Assembly (NCBI GenBank): GCA_022844165.1
Contig: JALHMH010000017.1
Span: forward strand, 29,573-93,572
Length of the DNA stretch: 64,000 nucleotides
Reading direction: 5' to 3'
DNA from: Lysobacterales bacterium
GTDB lineage: Bacteria; Pseudomonadota; Gammaproteobacteria; Xanthomonadales; SZUA-5
The position numbers and the translations under genes were made by a program. Shown here piece after piece: positions 31,694-42,505 of this stretch (its first letter is position 1; each line of letters begins with the position of its first letter). The notes below the pieces were generated by a model. The model did not search any database. It saw nothing but the letters and a program-made list of their open reading frames with translations, and was not told where the DNA came from.

Positions 31694-32362
31694 ATGAAAC
31701 CTGTGCTCTACGTCGGCAACATCAACTACTCCAGCTGGTCGCTGCGCCCATTCATCGCGCTGCGGTGGGCTGGAATCGATTTCGACATGGTCGAAGTCAA
31801 TCTCGATCAACCTGGTTATGGCGAATACGCCATCGCTGAGATTTTGGCTTTTAATCCTGCCGGCAAAGTGCCGGCTCTGCGCGTAGGCGAAATTGTGATC
31901 GCCGATTCGCTGGCGATTGCCGAATGGGCCAGCGAAACCGGCAGATCGCTCTATCCACAAGACCCGTTGGAGCGCGCGATGGTGCGCTCTGTCGTGGCGG
32001 AAATGCACTCGGGTTTCGCCGCTGTGCGCCGGGATCTGTCGATGAATATTCGACGTCGTTGCAGAGCCTTTGGCCTGCCCGCCGACACGCTGCGAGACAT
32101 CGCGCGACTCGACGCACTGTTCGCCGGCCACAGGCAACATCGGGACGGCCCATTCTTGTTTGGACAACGCACGCTTGCCGATGCGTTCTTCACCCCCGTC
32201 GCCACGCGCTTTCGCACGTACGGCATAGCGCTGTCGGCGGATGCACAAGCCTACTGCGATACGTTGTTGGCCGATGCTGCATTTCTTGAGTGGGAGCAAA
32301 AAGTACTGGCGCAACCGCACGCAGGATTCTCGCGTGCGCCGATCGATCAGTTGTACGCCTGA
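31694..32362 (+). CDS. Glutathione S-transferase family protein
   Basis: A 222-residue GST. The N-terminal thioredoxin-like half begins K-P-V-L-Y-V-G-N-I-N-Y-S-S-W-S-L-R-P, in which the Ser of N-Y-S-S-W-S is the catalytic residue of the bacterial group, and G-K-V-P-A-L plus A-D-S-L-A-I-A-E-W form the glutathione-binding cis-Pro and Glu/Ser sites. The C-terminal half is helical with the F-L-F-G-Q-R-T-L-A-D-A-F region. An upstream ATG at 31685 would add three residues. It is probably cytoplasmic detoxification or ligand handling. Confidence 0.92.
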   Translation: MKPVLYVGNINYSSWSLRPFIALRWAGIDFDMVEVNLDQPGYGEYAIAEILAFNPAGKVPALRVGEIVIADSLAIAEWASETGRSLYPQDPLERAMVRSVVAEMHSGFAAVRRDLSMNIRRRCRAFGLPADTLRDIARLDALFAGHRQHRDGPFLFGQRTLADAFFTPVATRFRTYGIALSADAQAYCDTLLADAAFLEWEQKVLAQPHAGFSRAPIDQLYA

Positions 32363-32690
32363 TGGCCCTGGAGTCATTGATGGAACCGAGATCTGGACGG
32401 TTGCGTCGAATTTTCAACAAAGCGATGTGGCAAGTACGCTGTCGAACGAAGCCAACGGTGCCAGGCGCTCTGAGGCGAAGCCTCGTTCGTAGCGAATTGC
32501 GAGTCGCGTCGGGTGCTTGATCTGGTGGGCAAACGAGGCGCTGGCGCGCCTCGCGGTTCGACGTGAGTGGCGCCAGCGCTGGACTTGCTTCGGACAACGC
32601 GAATAGCATCAAGTCGATGGTCATCTTCCGGAACGAACCGATGAAGGTCATGCCGGCGCGCTTTCGCCACGACAGGAGTGGAATGTCGCT
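32363..32690. other. Intergenic region (328 bases), hairpins only
   Basis: No coding frame supported by family similarity or a ribosome-binding site. It contains stem-loops GAGGC-GAA-GCCTC (32472-32484) and GAGGCGC-TGGC-GCGCCTC (32535-32552), and a CAGGAG-type ribosome-binding site just before the aldolase gene. The hairpins could terminate the GST transcript, but neither is followed by a T-run. Confidence 0.5.
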
Positions 32691-33317
32691 ATGCCAGATC
32701 CAGCGCGCATTGACGCGATTTTGCGCCGAGCACCGGTGCTGCCGGTCATTAGTATCGACCGAATCGACGACGCCGAACCGTTGGCACGAGCGCTGGTGGC
32801 GGGCGGTTTGCCGGTGCTCGAAGTCACGCTCAGAAGCGCTGTTGCCTTAGCGGCAATCGAGCGAATGAGCCAGGTGCCGGGCGCAATCGTGGGTGCCGGC
32901 ACTGTGCTGACGCCGGCAGATCTGGATGCCGTCGCGCGCGCGGGCGCCCTGTTCGCGATTTCGCCAGGCGCTACCCCGCGAATGTACCAGGCGGCGGCTC
33001 AGCACTCGTTGCCATGGTTGCCCGCAATCGCGACGGCCAGCGAGTTGATGTTGGGACTGGAGCATGGTTACGAGCGATTTAAGTTTTTCCCGGCCGAATC
33101 GTCCGGTGGAATCGCTGCTCTGAAGTCCTTCGCCGGGCCGTTCGCGCGTGCGCGGTTTTGCCCGACCGGTGGCATCGACGCAGCGAAGTCCAGGCTTTAC
33201 CGTGCATTGCCGAATGTCATCACGGTAGGTGGATCATGGATGGTGGCCGCCGCGCTGATGGAGCGCGGCGACTTTGCGGCGGTCGAACGCCTGGCGCGCG
33301 AGTCGCTGTGCGACTGA
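32691..33317 (+). CDS. eda: KDPG aldolase / 4-hydroxy-2-oxoglutarate aldolase
   Basis: A 208-residue class I aldolase splitting 2-keto-3-deoxy-6-phosphogluconate into pyruvate and glyceraldehyde-3-phosphate. The Schiff-base Lys is K131 in R-F-K-F-F-P-A-E, and E44 with R48 in L-E-V-T-L-R are the catalytic partners; G-A-G-T-V-L near 69-74 and C-P-T-G-G-I near the phosphate site complete the match. It is normally coupled to Edd in the Entner-Doudoroff pathway; edd is not in the window. Convergent with the HiPIP gene, with a three-base gap. Confidence 0.94.
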   Translation: MPDPARIDAILRRAPVLPVISIDRIDDAEPLARALVAGGLPVLEVTLRSAVALAAIERMSQVPGAIVGAGTVLTPADLDAVARAGALFAISPGATPRMYQAAAQHSLPWLPAIATASELMLGLEHGYERFKFFPAESSGGIAALKSFAGPFARARFCPTGGIDAAKSRLYRALPNVITVGGSWMVAAALMERGDFAAVERLARESLCD

Positions 33318-33320
33318 GTG

Positions 33321-33635
33321 CTATTTCTTCGGCACGTAGGCTGCGCACCAGCCCTTTGCGGCGACCGATTTTCCTGGGAAGATGGCGCACGGGCGCAGTG
33401 CTTCACCCTCTTTGCCTTGCACCAGATTGCAGTTGTCGCAAATCTGCTCGTCTTTGTGGTTTGGATATTTGGCCTTGTCGACTTTCGTGGTGTCTGCCTT
33501 GTAGCCCAGAGCGGCAGCGGTAGCGTCAGACTCGCTAAGCTCCGGCAGAGTCTGCGCCACTGCGGCGCCGGCGCCGATGGCGGCACCCAATACGACAACA
33601 TTGGTGATGAAACGGCGGCGGGTTTGCTTCGACAT
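33321..33635 (-). CDS. High-potential iron-sulfur protein (HiPIP)
   Basis: A 104-residue exported redox protein. It begins with a Tat signal (K-Q-T-R-R-R-F-I-T) and carries the four Cys that ligate a [4Fe-4S](2+/3+) cluster in C-D-N-C ... L-R-P-C-A-I-F ... W-C-A-A-Y. HiPIPs transfer electrons in the periplasm. The start at 33635 was chosen because it precedes the twin-arginine motif; upstream codons in the frame do not match a signal peptide. It is divergent from mtnB. Confidence 0.92.
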   Translation of the reverse strand: MSKQTRRRFITNVVVLGAAIGAGAAVAQTLPELSESDATAAALGYKADTTKVDKAKYPNHKDEQICDNCNLVQGKEGEALRPCAIFPGKSVAAKGWCAAYVPKK

Positions 33636-33781
33636 GGCTAGAGTCCTTGGTGGCTGGTCGGAGATTTTCAGAGCATTCTGCGCACTCTCGATGAATGACA
33701 GCATGATCCAGGTCAATAGCGCATCGAAACTTCGTGACTTCACCGCTATCGTTCAGATTCGGACGTAACGCGACGGTTGCC

Positions 33782-34414
33782 ATGCATACAATCGACCCCA
33801 AAGCGCTGGAGCGGGCAGCGCACGACATCATGTTTGCAGGGCGCGAGTTTGCTGCGCGTGGCTGGACGCCAGCCACCAGCAGCAATTTTTCGGCGCGACT
33901 GTCGGACGAGTTGCTTGCCGTCACCGTTTCCGGCAAGGACAAGGGTGCGTTGACGCCAGCGGATGTGATGGTCGTGGATATGGCCGGTGCGCCGGTCAAC
34001 GACACGCGGCGGCCGTCAGCCGAGACGCTGCTGCATTGCCATGCTTATCGCACGCGCGCCGATCTGGGTGCGGTGGTACATACACATTCCCTGGCGCAGA
34101 CAATCGTCAGCAAGTTGTTCGCCGACCAGGGATTTGTGGAGCTTGGCGACTACGAACTGTTGAAGGCCTTCAGTGGCACATCGACGCATCAAACCAGCAT
34201 CCGCATACCAGTGTTCGCCAACACACAAGACATGCACGAGTTGGCTGCGATCATTGCCGAGCACGAGCGCGTAACGCCGATACCGCACGGTTATCTGATT
34301 GAAGGCCATGGAATTTATACCTGGGGCACAGACATGGCCGAGGCGCGACGGCAGCTCGATGCCTTCGAATTTTTGTTCCAATGCGAGTTGGAACTAAGGA
34401 AGTTACGCAAATGA
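33782..34414 (+). CDS. mtnB: Methylthioribulose-1-phosphate dehydratase
   Basis: A 210-residue class II aldolase-fold enzyme dehydrating methylthioribulose-1-phosphate in methionine salvage. Motifs are T-S-S-N-F-S-A-R-L near 37-45, S-G-K-D-K-G near 55-60, and the zinc site H-T-H-S-L-A-Q near 102-108 with a later H-G. ATG 33782 lies after the divergent HiPIP promoter region. The stop overlaps the mtnD ATG (ATGA). Confidence 0.94.
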   Translation: MHTIDPKALERAAHDIMFAGREFAARGWTPATSSNFSARLSDELLAVTVSGKDKGALTPADVMVVDMAGAPVNDTRRPSAETLLHCHAYRTRADLGAVVHTHSLAQTIVSKLFADQGFVELGDYELLKAFSGTSTHQTSIRIPVFANTQDMHELAAIIAEHERVTPIPHGYLIEGHGIYTWGTDMAEARRQLDAFEFLFQCELELRKLRK

Positions 34415-34956
34415 GCCGACTACGGATATTTCGCGAAGATGCACCGCAAGCCCCGCATTTCCAGACCGATGATGGTGCGCTGATTGCGGCCCATCTGGCC
34501 GCAAAGGGCGTGCGCTTCGAGCGCTGGCAAGGTGCCGACGTGCAGCCAGGCGACCCACCAGAGTCGGTACTTGCCGCTTATCGACAGGACATCGATAAGC
34601 TGATGGGCGAAGGCGGTTATCAGGCGGTCGACGTGATCAGCCTTGCGCCTACACATCCTGATAAAGACATATTGCGCCAGAAGTTCTTGAACGAGCACAC
34701 CCACGCCGAAGACGAGGTGCGTTTTTTTGTTGCGGGACAGGGTTTATTTACACTGCATCTGGGCCAGGAAATCTATGAGGTCTTGTGCCAGAAGCACGAT
34801 CTGATTTCGGTGCCCGCAGGCACTCGGCATTGGTTCGATATGGGCCCGGCGCCAGCCTTTGTGGCGATTCGGATTTTCACCAACCCGGCGGGTTGGGTAG
34901 CGAATTTCACCGGCGATGATATTGCGCAGCGGTTTCCGCGATTGGATGTCGGATGA
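34411..34956 (+). CDS. mtnD: Acireductone dioxygenase
   Basis: A 181-residue cupin. The metal site is H-T-H-A-E-D-E-V-R-F-F-V near 92-103, with a further His in G-T-R-H-W-F. Iron gives the methionine precursor 4-methylthio-2-oxobutanoate; nickel gives an off-pathway product and CO. Overlaps mtnB and mtnC by four bases each, so it is tightly co-translated with both. Confidence 0.95.
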   Translation: MSRLRIFREDAPQAPHFQTDDGALIAAHLAAKGVRFERWQGADVQPGDPPESVLAAYRQDIDKLMGEGGYQAVDVISLAPTHPDKDILRQKFLNEHTHAEDEVRFFVAGQGLFTLHLGQEIYEVLCQKHDLISVPAGTRHWFDMGPAPAFVAIRIFTNPAGWVANFTGDDIAQRFPRLDVG

Positions 34957-35630
34957 GCATTGTCGTCACCGATATCGAAGGCACCACCAGCGACATCGCG
35001 TTTGTGCAGCGCGTGCTGTTTCCATATGCGCGTGTGCATTTGCCAGATTTCGTTCGAGCTCATGCCGGATTGCCAGAGGTCGCACCATGGTTGGCAATGG
35101 TGGCCGATGAGATTCGCGTTGCCGACGATCACTTGCCGGCGATCATTGCCGCGTTATTGTCTTGGATCGATGCCGATCGCAAACATACGGCGCTCAAAGC
35201 GCTGCAAGGTCAAATCTGGAAGCGTGGGTTCGAAAACGGCGAGTTTAAAGCGCATGTTTACGATGACGCGGTGCGCGCGCTGCAACGGTGGAAATCCGCC
35301 GACGTGCCGGTGTACGTATATTCGTCGGGTTCAGTACAAGCGCAGCGTCTGTACTTCAAACATACAGAACATGGCGATCTGTCGGGGATGTTTCATGGGC
35401 ATTTCGACACGACGATCGGCAACAAGCGCGAAGCTGACTCCTACCGTGCGATTGCAGCGCGGCTGAACGTCGAGCCCGCATCGATTACGTTCTACTCCGA
35501 TATTGGTGCGGAACTGGATGCGGCACAAGAGGCCGGCTGGAACACGGTACAACTGGTGCGCGGCGACACGACGCCTGCACCGGGCCATCGCCAGGTGGCG
35601 AGCTTTGATTCGCTCGATCAAACAGTTTAG
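34953..35630 (+). CDS. mtnC: Enolase-phosphatase E1
   Basis: A 225-residue HAD-family bifunctional enolase and phosphatase. The nucleophile Asp is in V-T-D-I-E-G-T-T-S near residues 4-12, the phosphate-binding Ser/Lys region is Y-S-S-G-S-V-Q-A-Q near 119-127, and the metal-site F-Y-S-D-I-G-A-E-L is near 179-187. It makes the acireductone used by MtnD. The operon order mtnB-mtnD-mtnC is typical; mtnA and mtnP are outside the window. Confidence 0.95.
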   Translation: MSIVVTDIEGTTSDIAFVQRVLFPYARVHLPDFVRAHAGLPEVAPWLAMVADEIRVADDHLPAIIAALLSWIDADRKHTALKALQGQIWKRGFENGEFKAHVYDDAVRALQRWKSADVPVYVYSSGSVQAQRLYFKHTEHGDLSGMFHGHFDTTIGNKREADSYRAIAARLNVEPASITFYSDIGAELDAAQEAGWNTVQLVRGDTTPAPGHRQVASFDSLDQTV

Positions 35631-35658
35631 CGTTACGCTGCTCAGTGGCTTACGCGCC

Positions 35659-37053
35659 ATGTTCGCGCTGCCGCTGACGCCAACGCAGCTGTTACGGCCG
35701 CTGGCGCATTTTTGGTGGCTGTTGCTGCTCAGCATTGCGCTGTCGGTCGCCAGCGATTTGCAATGGGTGCAGTCGCCGCGACTATTCGCGGCCGAAGGCC
35801 TGCAGCGCGATGCACTGAGTGTTTTATTGACCTTGCTCTTTGCCACCTTGGCTGCGCAGCTCGCTGGCCAGCGTGTGTTGACCTGGCCGCTTGCCATTCA
35901 TCTCTCGACGATCGGCTTGATCATCGGTGCCGTCGCCATGGGAATCTATGCGGCGGTGGATGCTTATGACGCGTTCAACCCGGTGCGGTTTCAAATCTGG
36001 TATTGGTGGGCTTCAGGCTGGTGGGCGATTGCGGCGATGGCGGCCTGTCATTCGATCATGACGGCGATTGCCCCCTGGCGCCGGGCGCTGCTCGGTTTGG
36101 GCGGTGCGTTGCTCACCACATTGCCAATGATGCAGCTTGATCTGGCGCGCTATTGGACTTACGACTTCGAGGCGGCTGCTATGTTGTCCAGTGCAACGCC
36201 GGCAAGGCGCGTTCCCGGCAGCGCTGAGAAGGTTTGGGCCATGCAGCCGGCGCAAGTAGAGCACGCGCTCGCCAAGCTGCAACGGGGCCTTCCAGGCAGG
36301 GTCGATGCGTACCTGTTGGCGTTGGGTGCGGATGGCAATGAAGATGTGTTTCGCAATGAAGCCGAGTATGTCGAGCTGCTGATGCGCCAGCGTTTTGGCA
36401 TGAATGGCCGGACCTTGCGCCTCGTCAATCATCCGGACACAACAGCCGTCACGCCGTTGGCAACCCTAAGCAACGTGCGCCAGGCCGTCGCCGGTATCGC
36501 CGCCGCGATGGATCGCGAGGAAGACTTGTTTTTCCTGTTCGCCACGACGCATGGCAGCGAAGACCATCGCCTGTATGTGGATTTGGATCCACTGCCGTTA
36601 GATTGGATCGCTCCGCAAGATTTGCGCGAAGTGCTCGATCAGGCCGGAATCACGTGGCGCGTGATTATCGTTTCAGCGTGTTATTCCGGTGGATTCATCG
36701 ATGCGCTCAAGAGCCCGACCACCATCGTCATCACTGCGGCGCGTCATGACCGCACCTCATTCGGTTGCGGAGCGGCCTCGGAAATCACCTACTTCGGCCG
36801 CGCGTTTTTCGTCGATGCGCTGAATCATGTTGCCGATTGGTTCGTTGCATTCGAGTCCGCCAAAGATGCCGTCGCTGCGCGGGAGAAGGAGGGTGGATTC
36901 GACCCATCCGAGCCGCAGATCGACATCGGTGCACTGATTCGGCCCAAGTTTCTCGCATGGAGCCAAGCGCTGGAGGTGGGTCGGCCAGTAGCCTTCGTGC
37001 CTGCCGTCGCAAAGCCCTGCGGCGAAGGCATTTGCGTGGATGCTGACAGGTAG
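35659..37053 (+). CDS. Membrane C13-family (legumain-like) cysteine peptidase
   Basis: A 464-residue protein with about four or five N-terminal membrane helices (residues 10-175) followed by a caspase-like C13 domain. The catalytic His is in A-T-T-H-G-S near 298-303 and the catalytic Cys in V-S-A-C-Y-S-G-G-F near 342-350. Similar to bacterial members related to GPI8/legumain. Start chosen at ATG 35659, 28 bases after mtnC; a longer frame overlaps mtnC. The gene lies 94 bases upstream of the Wadjet operon on the same strand, so it could be co-expressed, but this is inference. Confidence 0.85.
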   Translation: MFALPLTPTQLLRPLAHFWWLLLLSIALSVASDLQWVQSPRLFAAEGLQRDALSVLLTLLFATLAAQLAGQRVLTWPLAIHLSTIGLIIGAVAMGIYAAVDAYDAFNPVRFQIWYWWASGWWAIAAMAACHSIMTAIAPWRRALLGLGGALLTTLPMMQLDLARYWTYDFEAAAMLSSATPARRVPGSAEKVWAMQPAQVEHALAKLQRGLPGRVDAYLLALGADGNEDVFRNEAEYVELLMRQRFGMNGRTLRLVNHPDTTAVTPLATLSNVRQAVAGIAAAMDREEDLFFLFATTHGSEDHRLYVDLDPLPLDWIAPQDLREVLDQAGITWRVIIVSACYSGGFIDALKSPTTIVITAARHDRTSFGCGAASEITYFGRAFFVDALNHVADWFVAFESAKDAVAAREKEGGFDPSEPQIDIGALIRPKFLAWSQALEVGRPVAFVPAVAKPCGEGICVDADR

Positions 37054-37147
37054 AGATCGAAGGCCTGGTGCTCAAATGAACGGGACGATCTGCGCGCCGC
37101 GCCGCTGAACAACGTATCGTTGCCCGCACCGACCGAAACTCGACTTC

Positions 37148-38584
37148 ATGAACTACAGCGACCTCGAATCGCTGCGTGCACTGCATCCCGCATGGCGGTT
37201 ATTGCGCGCCGACAACGCGCCGTTGATCGCCAGCTTCCTGCATCGCGCATTCGTCATGCCTAACGCGAGGGTCATCGCTGCGGCAGACTTGGAGGAGATG
37301 CTGGAGGACGTACTGTTTGCGCTGCGCGCACAAGCCGGCGAAGGCGCATTTTCGCGAAGCTCGCGCGACTATTTGAACGACTGGGCGCAGCCGGAGAAGG
37401 GCTGGTTGCGAAAGTTCTATGCCAAGGGCAGCGATGAGGCGCAGTACGACTTGACGCCCTCGACCGAGAAGGCAATCGTCTGGCTGGAGAGTTTGAGTGC
37501 CCGTAGTTTCGTCGGCACGGAGTCGCGCCTGCTGACGTTGTTTGAGCTGCTGAAGCAGTTAAAGGCCGGCACCGAAACCGATCTTGATGCGCGCATCGCG
37601 GCGCTGGAGGCCGAACGCAAGAGAATCGATATCGAATTGGTACGAACCCGGGCTGGCGACGTTGCGACGCTCGACGACACTGCGCTGAAAGATCGATTCC
37701 AGCAATTCTTGCAAGTGGCGCGCGAGCTGCTCGGCGATTTTCGCGAAGTCGAACACAACTTCCGTTTGCTGGATCGCAGCGTGCGCGAACGCATCGCGCT
37801 GTGGGAGGGTTCAAAAGGTGCGTTGCTTGATGCAATTCTGGGCGAACGCGATGCCATTTCCGGCTCTGACCAAGGCCGAAGCTTTCGTGCGTTCTGGGAT
37901 TTTTTGATGTCCAGTCAACGCCAGGACGACTTCGGTATGCTGCTCGATCATGCGTTGACTCTGCCGGCCGTGCAGGCGCTGAAGCCAGAGCCGCGCGTGC
38001 GGCGCGTGCACTACGATTGGTTGGAGGCAGGCGAACATACGCAGCGGACCGTGGCGCAGCTGTCGCAACAACTGCGGCGTTTTCTCGACGACCGTGCGTG
38101 GCTGGAGAACCGCCGTATCATGGACATCCTGCACGGCATCGAAAGCAAGGGACTGAGCATTCGCGATGCAATGCCGGTCGGTGAAGTGATGTCGATCGCC
38201 GATGTCGCGGCCGACATCGATCTGCCGTTCGAGCGACCGTTGTTTGCGCCGGCGCCGCGACTCAAGCTTGCGGCGTTGGCACTGGATATCGTTGAGGAAG
38301 ACATCGATGCCGATGCGCTCTATCACCAGATCGTCATCGACAAGGCTCAGCTGGCGCGACACATCCGCCAGATGCTGCAACTGAGCGAGCAGCTGACGTT
38401 GCGCGAGATCATCGACGCGCAACCGCTGACCCATGGCCTCGGCGAGCTCGTCGCGTACTTGCAACTGGGCGAAGATGCGTTCCACGCGGTGATCGATGAA
38501 GCGGCGATCGACAGCATCGATTGGATGGTCGATGCGTCACTGACGCGCCGCGTGCGCTTGCCCCGGGTGATCTTCCGCCGATGA
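37148..38584 (+). CDS. jetA: Wadjet protein JetA (kleisin, DUF3375)
   Basis: A 478-residue protein matching the DUF3375 family: [19 protein letters not shown] near residues 15-33 is the family opening, and the rest is helical, with coiled-coil around 150-200. JetA is the kleisin-like subunit that bridges the JetC heads and JetB dimer in the type I Wadjet complex. Its stop overlaps the JetB ATG by four bases. Upstream promoter was not recognised. Confidence 0.93.
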   Translation: MNYSDLESLRALHPAWRLLRADNAPLIASFLHRAFVMPNARVIAAADLEEMLEDVLFALRAQAGEGAFSRSSRDYLNDWAQPEKGWLRKFYAKGSDEAQYDLTPSTEKAIVWLESLSARSFVGTESRLLTLFELLKQLKAGTETDLDARIAALEAERKRIDIELVRTRAGDVATLDDTALKDRFQQFLQVARELLGDFREVEHNFRLLDRSVRERIALWEGSKGALLDAILGERDAISGSDQGRSFRAFWDFLMSSQRQDDFGMLLDHALTLPAVQALKPEPRVRRVHYDWLEAGEHTQRTVAQLSQQLRRFLDDRAWLENRRIMDILHGIESKGLSIRDAMPVGEVMSIADVAADIDLPFERPLFAPAPRLKLAALALDIVEEDIDADALYHQIVIDKAQLARHIRQMLQLSEQLTLREIIDAQPLTHGLGELVAYLQLGEDAFHAVIDEAAIDSIDWMVDASLTRRVRLPRVIFRR

Positions 38585-39156
38585 GCGAATCGTTGAATCA
38601 CGCTTCGCTGTCGCCGTTGGCGATTGGCCTGCTCAAAGGCGCGCTTTATCGCGATCAGGACGAGCGCTTGTGGAGCGATTTGCTCAATCTGCAGGCGGCA
38701 GTGCGCGACTACTTCTCGGTGTTGTCCTTGGAACTCATGCTCGATGAGGCAGAGGGCTACGCGTTCTTGAAGAGTAAAGAGGACGACCATTTGCCCAGGC
38801 TGGTGGCGCGTCGGCCGCTGTCATACCCTGTGAGTCTGCTGCTCGCACTGCTGCGAAAGAAACTCGCTGAATTCGATGCCAGCGGCAGCGAAACCCGGCT
38901 GGTTCTGGCGCGCGACGATATGGTTGAAATGGTGCGGGTGTTTCTGCCCGCACACAGCAACGAGGCGAGGCTTGTCGATCAAATCGATACGCACATCGGC
39001 AAGATCGTCGAGCTGGGGTTCTTGCGCAAACTCAAGAGCAGCGGCTCTCCGGGATTCGAAGTGCGGCGGATCTTGAAGGCCTTCGTCGATGCGCATTGGT
39101 TAGCGCAATTCGACGCGCGCCTGGCTGAGTATCGTGAGCGAGGCTTCGATGAGTGA
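38581..39156 (+). CDS. jetB: Wadjet protein JetB (kite, DUF4194)
   Basis: A 191-residue protein of the DUF4194 family, with winged-helix-type segments and the [21 protein letters not shown] block near 42-62. JetB corresponds to the kite subunit (MukE/ScpB-like) that binds the kleisin. The ATG at 38581 is in the overlap with jetA, and its 3' end overlaps jetC by eight bases. Confidence 0.93.
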   Translation: MSESLNHASLSPLAIGLLKGALYRDQDERLWSDLLNLQAAVRDYFSVLSLELMLDEAEGYAFLKSKEDDHLPRLVARRPLSYPVSLLLALLRKKLAEFDASGSETRLVLARDDMVEMVRVFLPAHSNEARLVDQIDTHIGKIVELGFLRKLKSSGSPGFEVRRILKAFVDAHWLAQFDARLAEYRERGFDE

Positions 39157-42100
39157 GTCGGGTTCGTTCGAGTTGAGTTTTGTCGGCGACGATAAGCTCG
39201 CGGGATTTCGGCTACGCCGGCTCGAAGTGCTCAACTGGGGCACGTTCGATGGTCGGATATGGGCGCTCGATCTGGACGGGCGCAATGGCCTTTTAACGGG
39301 CGACATCGGTTCGGGAAAATCGACGCTCGTGGATGCGATCACCACCTTGTTGGTGGCGCCTCAGCGGCTGGCGTACAACAAAGCGGCCGGCGCCGACAGC
39401 AAGGAGCGCAGTCTGCGCTCGTATGTACTTGGCCACTACAAGTCCGAACGCAACGATATCACTGGAAGCGCCAAACCCGTGGCGCTGCGTGATGCCAGCA
39501 GCTACTCGGTGATCCTCGCGGTCTTCCACAATGCCGGGTTCGATCAGACCGTTACGCTGGCACAAGTGTTCAGTTGCAAAGAGGCGCACGGGCAACCTGC
39601 GCGCTTCTATGTGGCCAGCGAAAAGGCGCTGTCGATTCGGGGCGACTTTGCCGAGGTGGGCAGCGATCTGAATGCGCTCCGTAAACGCCTGCGTGCTGCG
39701 GGCGCCGAGATAGACGACAGCTACGCCAAATACAGCGCGTGGTTTCGCCGCCGCTTCGGCATCGACAACGAGCAGGCGTTGGATTTATTCCATCAGACCG
39801 TTTCGATGAAGTCTGTGGGCAACCTCACCGACTTCGTGCGCGGCCACATGCTTGAGCCGTTCGATGTGAAAGCGCGCATCGACGCTTTGATTGTGCATTT
39901 CGACGATCTCAATCGTGCGCATGAAGCCGTCAAGAAGGCCGAGGCCCAGGTCCGGCTGCTGACGCCGCTGGTTGGCGATGTGGCGCGGCATCGCCAACTG
40001 TCCGCCCAGATCGACCACCTGCGCGCCTGCCGCGACGCGCTGCGCGCCGAGTTTGCGGCACATAAGCTAATGCTGATCGATACGCGACTGCGCGACCTCG
40101 GTGAGGAGTACGATCGGGCCAACGCTGCACATCTTAAGTTTTCTGCGCTGCGCGATGCACAGCGACGCGAGGTGATTGAGATTGAGCGTGCGATTGCCGA
40201 CAACGGCGGAGATCGTCTGGAGCGGCTCGCCGCAGAGATCGAGCGCAGCGCGCGCTTGCGCGATGAGCGCACGGCGCGTGCGCGGCGCTACGCCGAGCAC
40301 TGTCGGCGGCTCAATGAGGCGCTGGCGACGCAAAGCGATGCGTTCGACGCCCAGCGCACGCATTTGCAGAAGCGGCGCGCCGAGTTGATGGAGAACGAGG
40401 CGCGGATCGACAACGCGGCCACCGAGCAGCGCGTGGCGATGGCATCGCTGCGCAAAACACACACCGCACTGCAAGCCGAGATCGACAGCCTCGAGCGGCG
40501 CAAGAGTAATATCGATGCGCAGCAAATTGAAATACGAGCTGCGATCACCAGCGCTCTGGGCATCGTCGAAGACGCGTTGCCGTTCGCTGGCGAGCTCATC
40601 CAGGTACGCGATGAAGCGCGCGACTGGGAAGGCGCCGCCGAGCGATTGCTGCGAAATTTTGGCCTGTCGCTGCTGGTGCCCGACGCGTATTACGCCGCAG
40701 TGTCGGGATGGGTCGACCGTCAGCACCTGCGCGGCAGGCTGGTGTTCTACCGCATTGTGCCGCGACGTAGTCGCGCCGAGCGCTCGCTCGATGTCGACTC
40801 GCTGGTGCGCAAATTGGCAATCAAGCCCGATTCGGGCTATTTCGAATGGATCGAACAAGAGCTGATCGAACGATTCGATTACCTCTGTTGCACAGATCAG
40901 GCGCGTTTCCAGTCCTCCGCGCGTGCAGTGACCCGAGCAGGACAGGTAAAGGACTTGCGTGGGCGACACGAAAAAGACGACCGTCATCGCATCGATGACC
41001 GTTCGCGCTTCGTGCTGGGTTGGAGCAACTTCGACAAGCTGCAGGCGCTAAAAGCCAATCGCCGCGAACTGGAGAAGACGATCGCCGACTGCGGCGCTGA
41101 GCTCGCCGCGCTGCAAACACAGATGTCCGAGCTGCGACGGCAGCTCGATGCGCTGGTGGCGCTGGCGCAATTCGAATCCTTCGACGAAATCGATGACGGC
41201 TCATTGGTGCGCGCGATTGCCGAGTTGACAGCCGAGCGCGAGCGCCTCGCGAATGCATCGGATGTGTTGAAACAACTGGCCGAGCGCCTGAGGCTTGCGC
41301 AACAGGCGCTGACCGATGGCGAGCGTCACGTCGATTCCGCGAGCGAGCGCCGCACCCGCGCGCACGAGCGCATGAACGTGGCCGAACAGTTGCGCATGCG
41401 CACGGCGCAAGACGCAACACCGATCGATGCTGCCATCGCCGATGCCATCGGAGCGCAGCGCCTGGAGAAGTTTGGCGAGGCGCAACTGAGCGTCGAGAAT
41501 TGCGATGCGCGCGAGCGCGAGTTGCGCGAGTGGCTGCAAACGCGCATCGATGCCGAGGAGAGCAAAGGTAAACGCCTGCGCGACAAGGTCATCCAGGCAA
41601 TGGCCGCATTCAAGGATGCCTTTAAACTCGAAACGGCTGAGTTCGATGCCAGCCTGGATGCCGCTTTCGAGTACGAAAAGCTGCTCGCGCAGCTAAACGG
41701 CGACGATCTGCCGCGCTTTGAGTCGCGCTTCAAAGAACTGCTCAACGTCAACACCATCAACGAGATCGCCAATTTCAATGCGCAACTGGCGCGTGAGCGC
41801 GAGACCATCCGTGAGCGCATCGCCCAGATCAATGGTTCGCTGACCAAGATCGACTACAACCCTGGACGCTACATCGCACTGGAAGCGCAGTTCAGTCAGG
41901 ATGCCGATGTGCGCAGTTTCCAGGCCGAATTGCGCGCCTGCACCGAGGATCAACTCACGGGCTCAGACGATGCGCAGTACTCGGAAGCGAAGTTCGTCAA
42001 GGTCAAATCGATCATCGATCGCTTTCGTGGTCGGGAAGGTTTGTCGGACATCGACAAGCGCTGGACGGCAAAAGTCACCGACGTTCGCAACTGGTATCTG

Positions 42101-42505
42101 TTCGCGGCCAGCGAACGCTGGCGGCATGACGATGCCGAACACGAGCACTATTCGGATTCGGGCGGCAAATCGGGCGGCCAGAAGGAGAAGCTGGCCTACA
42201 CCATACTGGCGGCGAGCCTGGCGTATCAATTCGGATTGGAGTGGGGCGCGGTGCGCTCGCGCTCGTTCCGCTTTGTGGTCATCGATGAAGCCTTCGGTCG
42301 CGGGTCGGACGAATCGGCGCAGTACGGCTTGCGCTTATTCGAACAATTGAACCTGCAGCTGCTGATCGTGACACCGCTGCAGAAAATCCACATCATCGAA
42401 CCCTTCGTCAGCAGCGTGGGTTTTGTCCACAATGAGGGCGGCCGCGCCAGCAAACTGCGCAACCTGCGCATTGAGGAGTACCGCGCACAGAAGGCGCGCG
42501 CATGA
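39149..42505 (+). CDS. jetC: Wadjet protein JetC (SMC-like ATPase)
   Basis: A 1118-residue SMC/MukB-like motor. Walker A is G-D-I-G-S-G-K-S-T at residues 51-59; long coiled coils flank a hinge-like region near 500-580; the C-terminal ABC signature is [10 protein letters not shown] and Walker B is [15 protein letters not shown]. JetC is the DNA-extruding engine of type I Wadjet. ATG 39149 has GAGG nine bases upstream; a GTG at 39134 in frame would add five residues. It overlaps jetB and jetD. Confidence 0.95.
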   Translation: MSESGSFELSFVGDDKLAGFRLRRLEVLNWGTFDGRIWALDLDGRNGLLTGDIGSGKSTLVDAITTLLVAPQRLAYNKAAGADSKERSLRSYVLGHYKSERNDITGSAKPVALRDASSYSVILAVFHNAGFDQTVTLAQVFSCKEAHGQPARFYVASEKALSIRGDFAEVGSDLNALRKRLRAAGAEIDDSYAKYSAWFRRRFGIDNEQALDLFHQTVSMKSVGNLTDFVRGHMLEPFDVKARIDALIVHFDDLNRAHEAVKKAEAQVRLLTPLVGDVARHRQLSAQIDHLRACRDALRAEFAAHKLMLIDTRLRDLGEEYDRANAAHLKFSALRDAQRREVIEIERAIADNGGDRLERLAAEIERSARLRDERTARARRYAEHCRRLNEALATQSDAFDAQRTHLQKRRAELMENEARIDNAATEQRVAMASLRKTHTALQAEIDSLERRKSNIDAQQIEIRAAITSALGIVEDALPFAGELIQVRDEARDWEGAAERLLRNFGLSLLVPDAYYAAVSGWVDRQHLRGRLVFYRIVPRRSRAERSLDVDSLVRKLAIKPDSGYFEWIEQELIERFDYLCCTDQARFQSSARAVTRAGQVKDLRGRHEKDDRHRIDDRSRFVLGWSNFDKLQALKANRRELEKTIADCGAELAALQTQMSELRRQLDALVALAQFESFDEIDDGSLVRAIAELTAERERLANASDVLKQLAERLRLAQQALTDGERHVDSASERRTRAHERMNVAEQLRMRTAQDATPIDAAIADAIGAQRLEKFGEAQLSVENCDARERELREWLQTRIDAEESKGKRLRDKVIQAMAAFKDAFKLETAEFDASLDAAFEYEKLLAQLNGDDLPRFESRFKELLNVNTINEIANFNAQLARERETIRERIAQINGSLTKIDYNPGRYIALEAQFSQDADVRSFQAELRACTEDQLTGSDDAQYSEAKFVKVKSIIDRFRGREGLSDIDKRWTAKVTDVRNWYLFAASERWRHDDAEHEHYSDSGGKSGGQKEKLAYTILAASLAYQFGLEWGAVRSRSFRFVVIDEAFGRGSDESAQYGLRLFEQLNLQLLIVTPLQKIHIIEPFVSSVGFVHNEGGRASKLRNLRIEEYRAQKARA

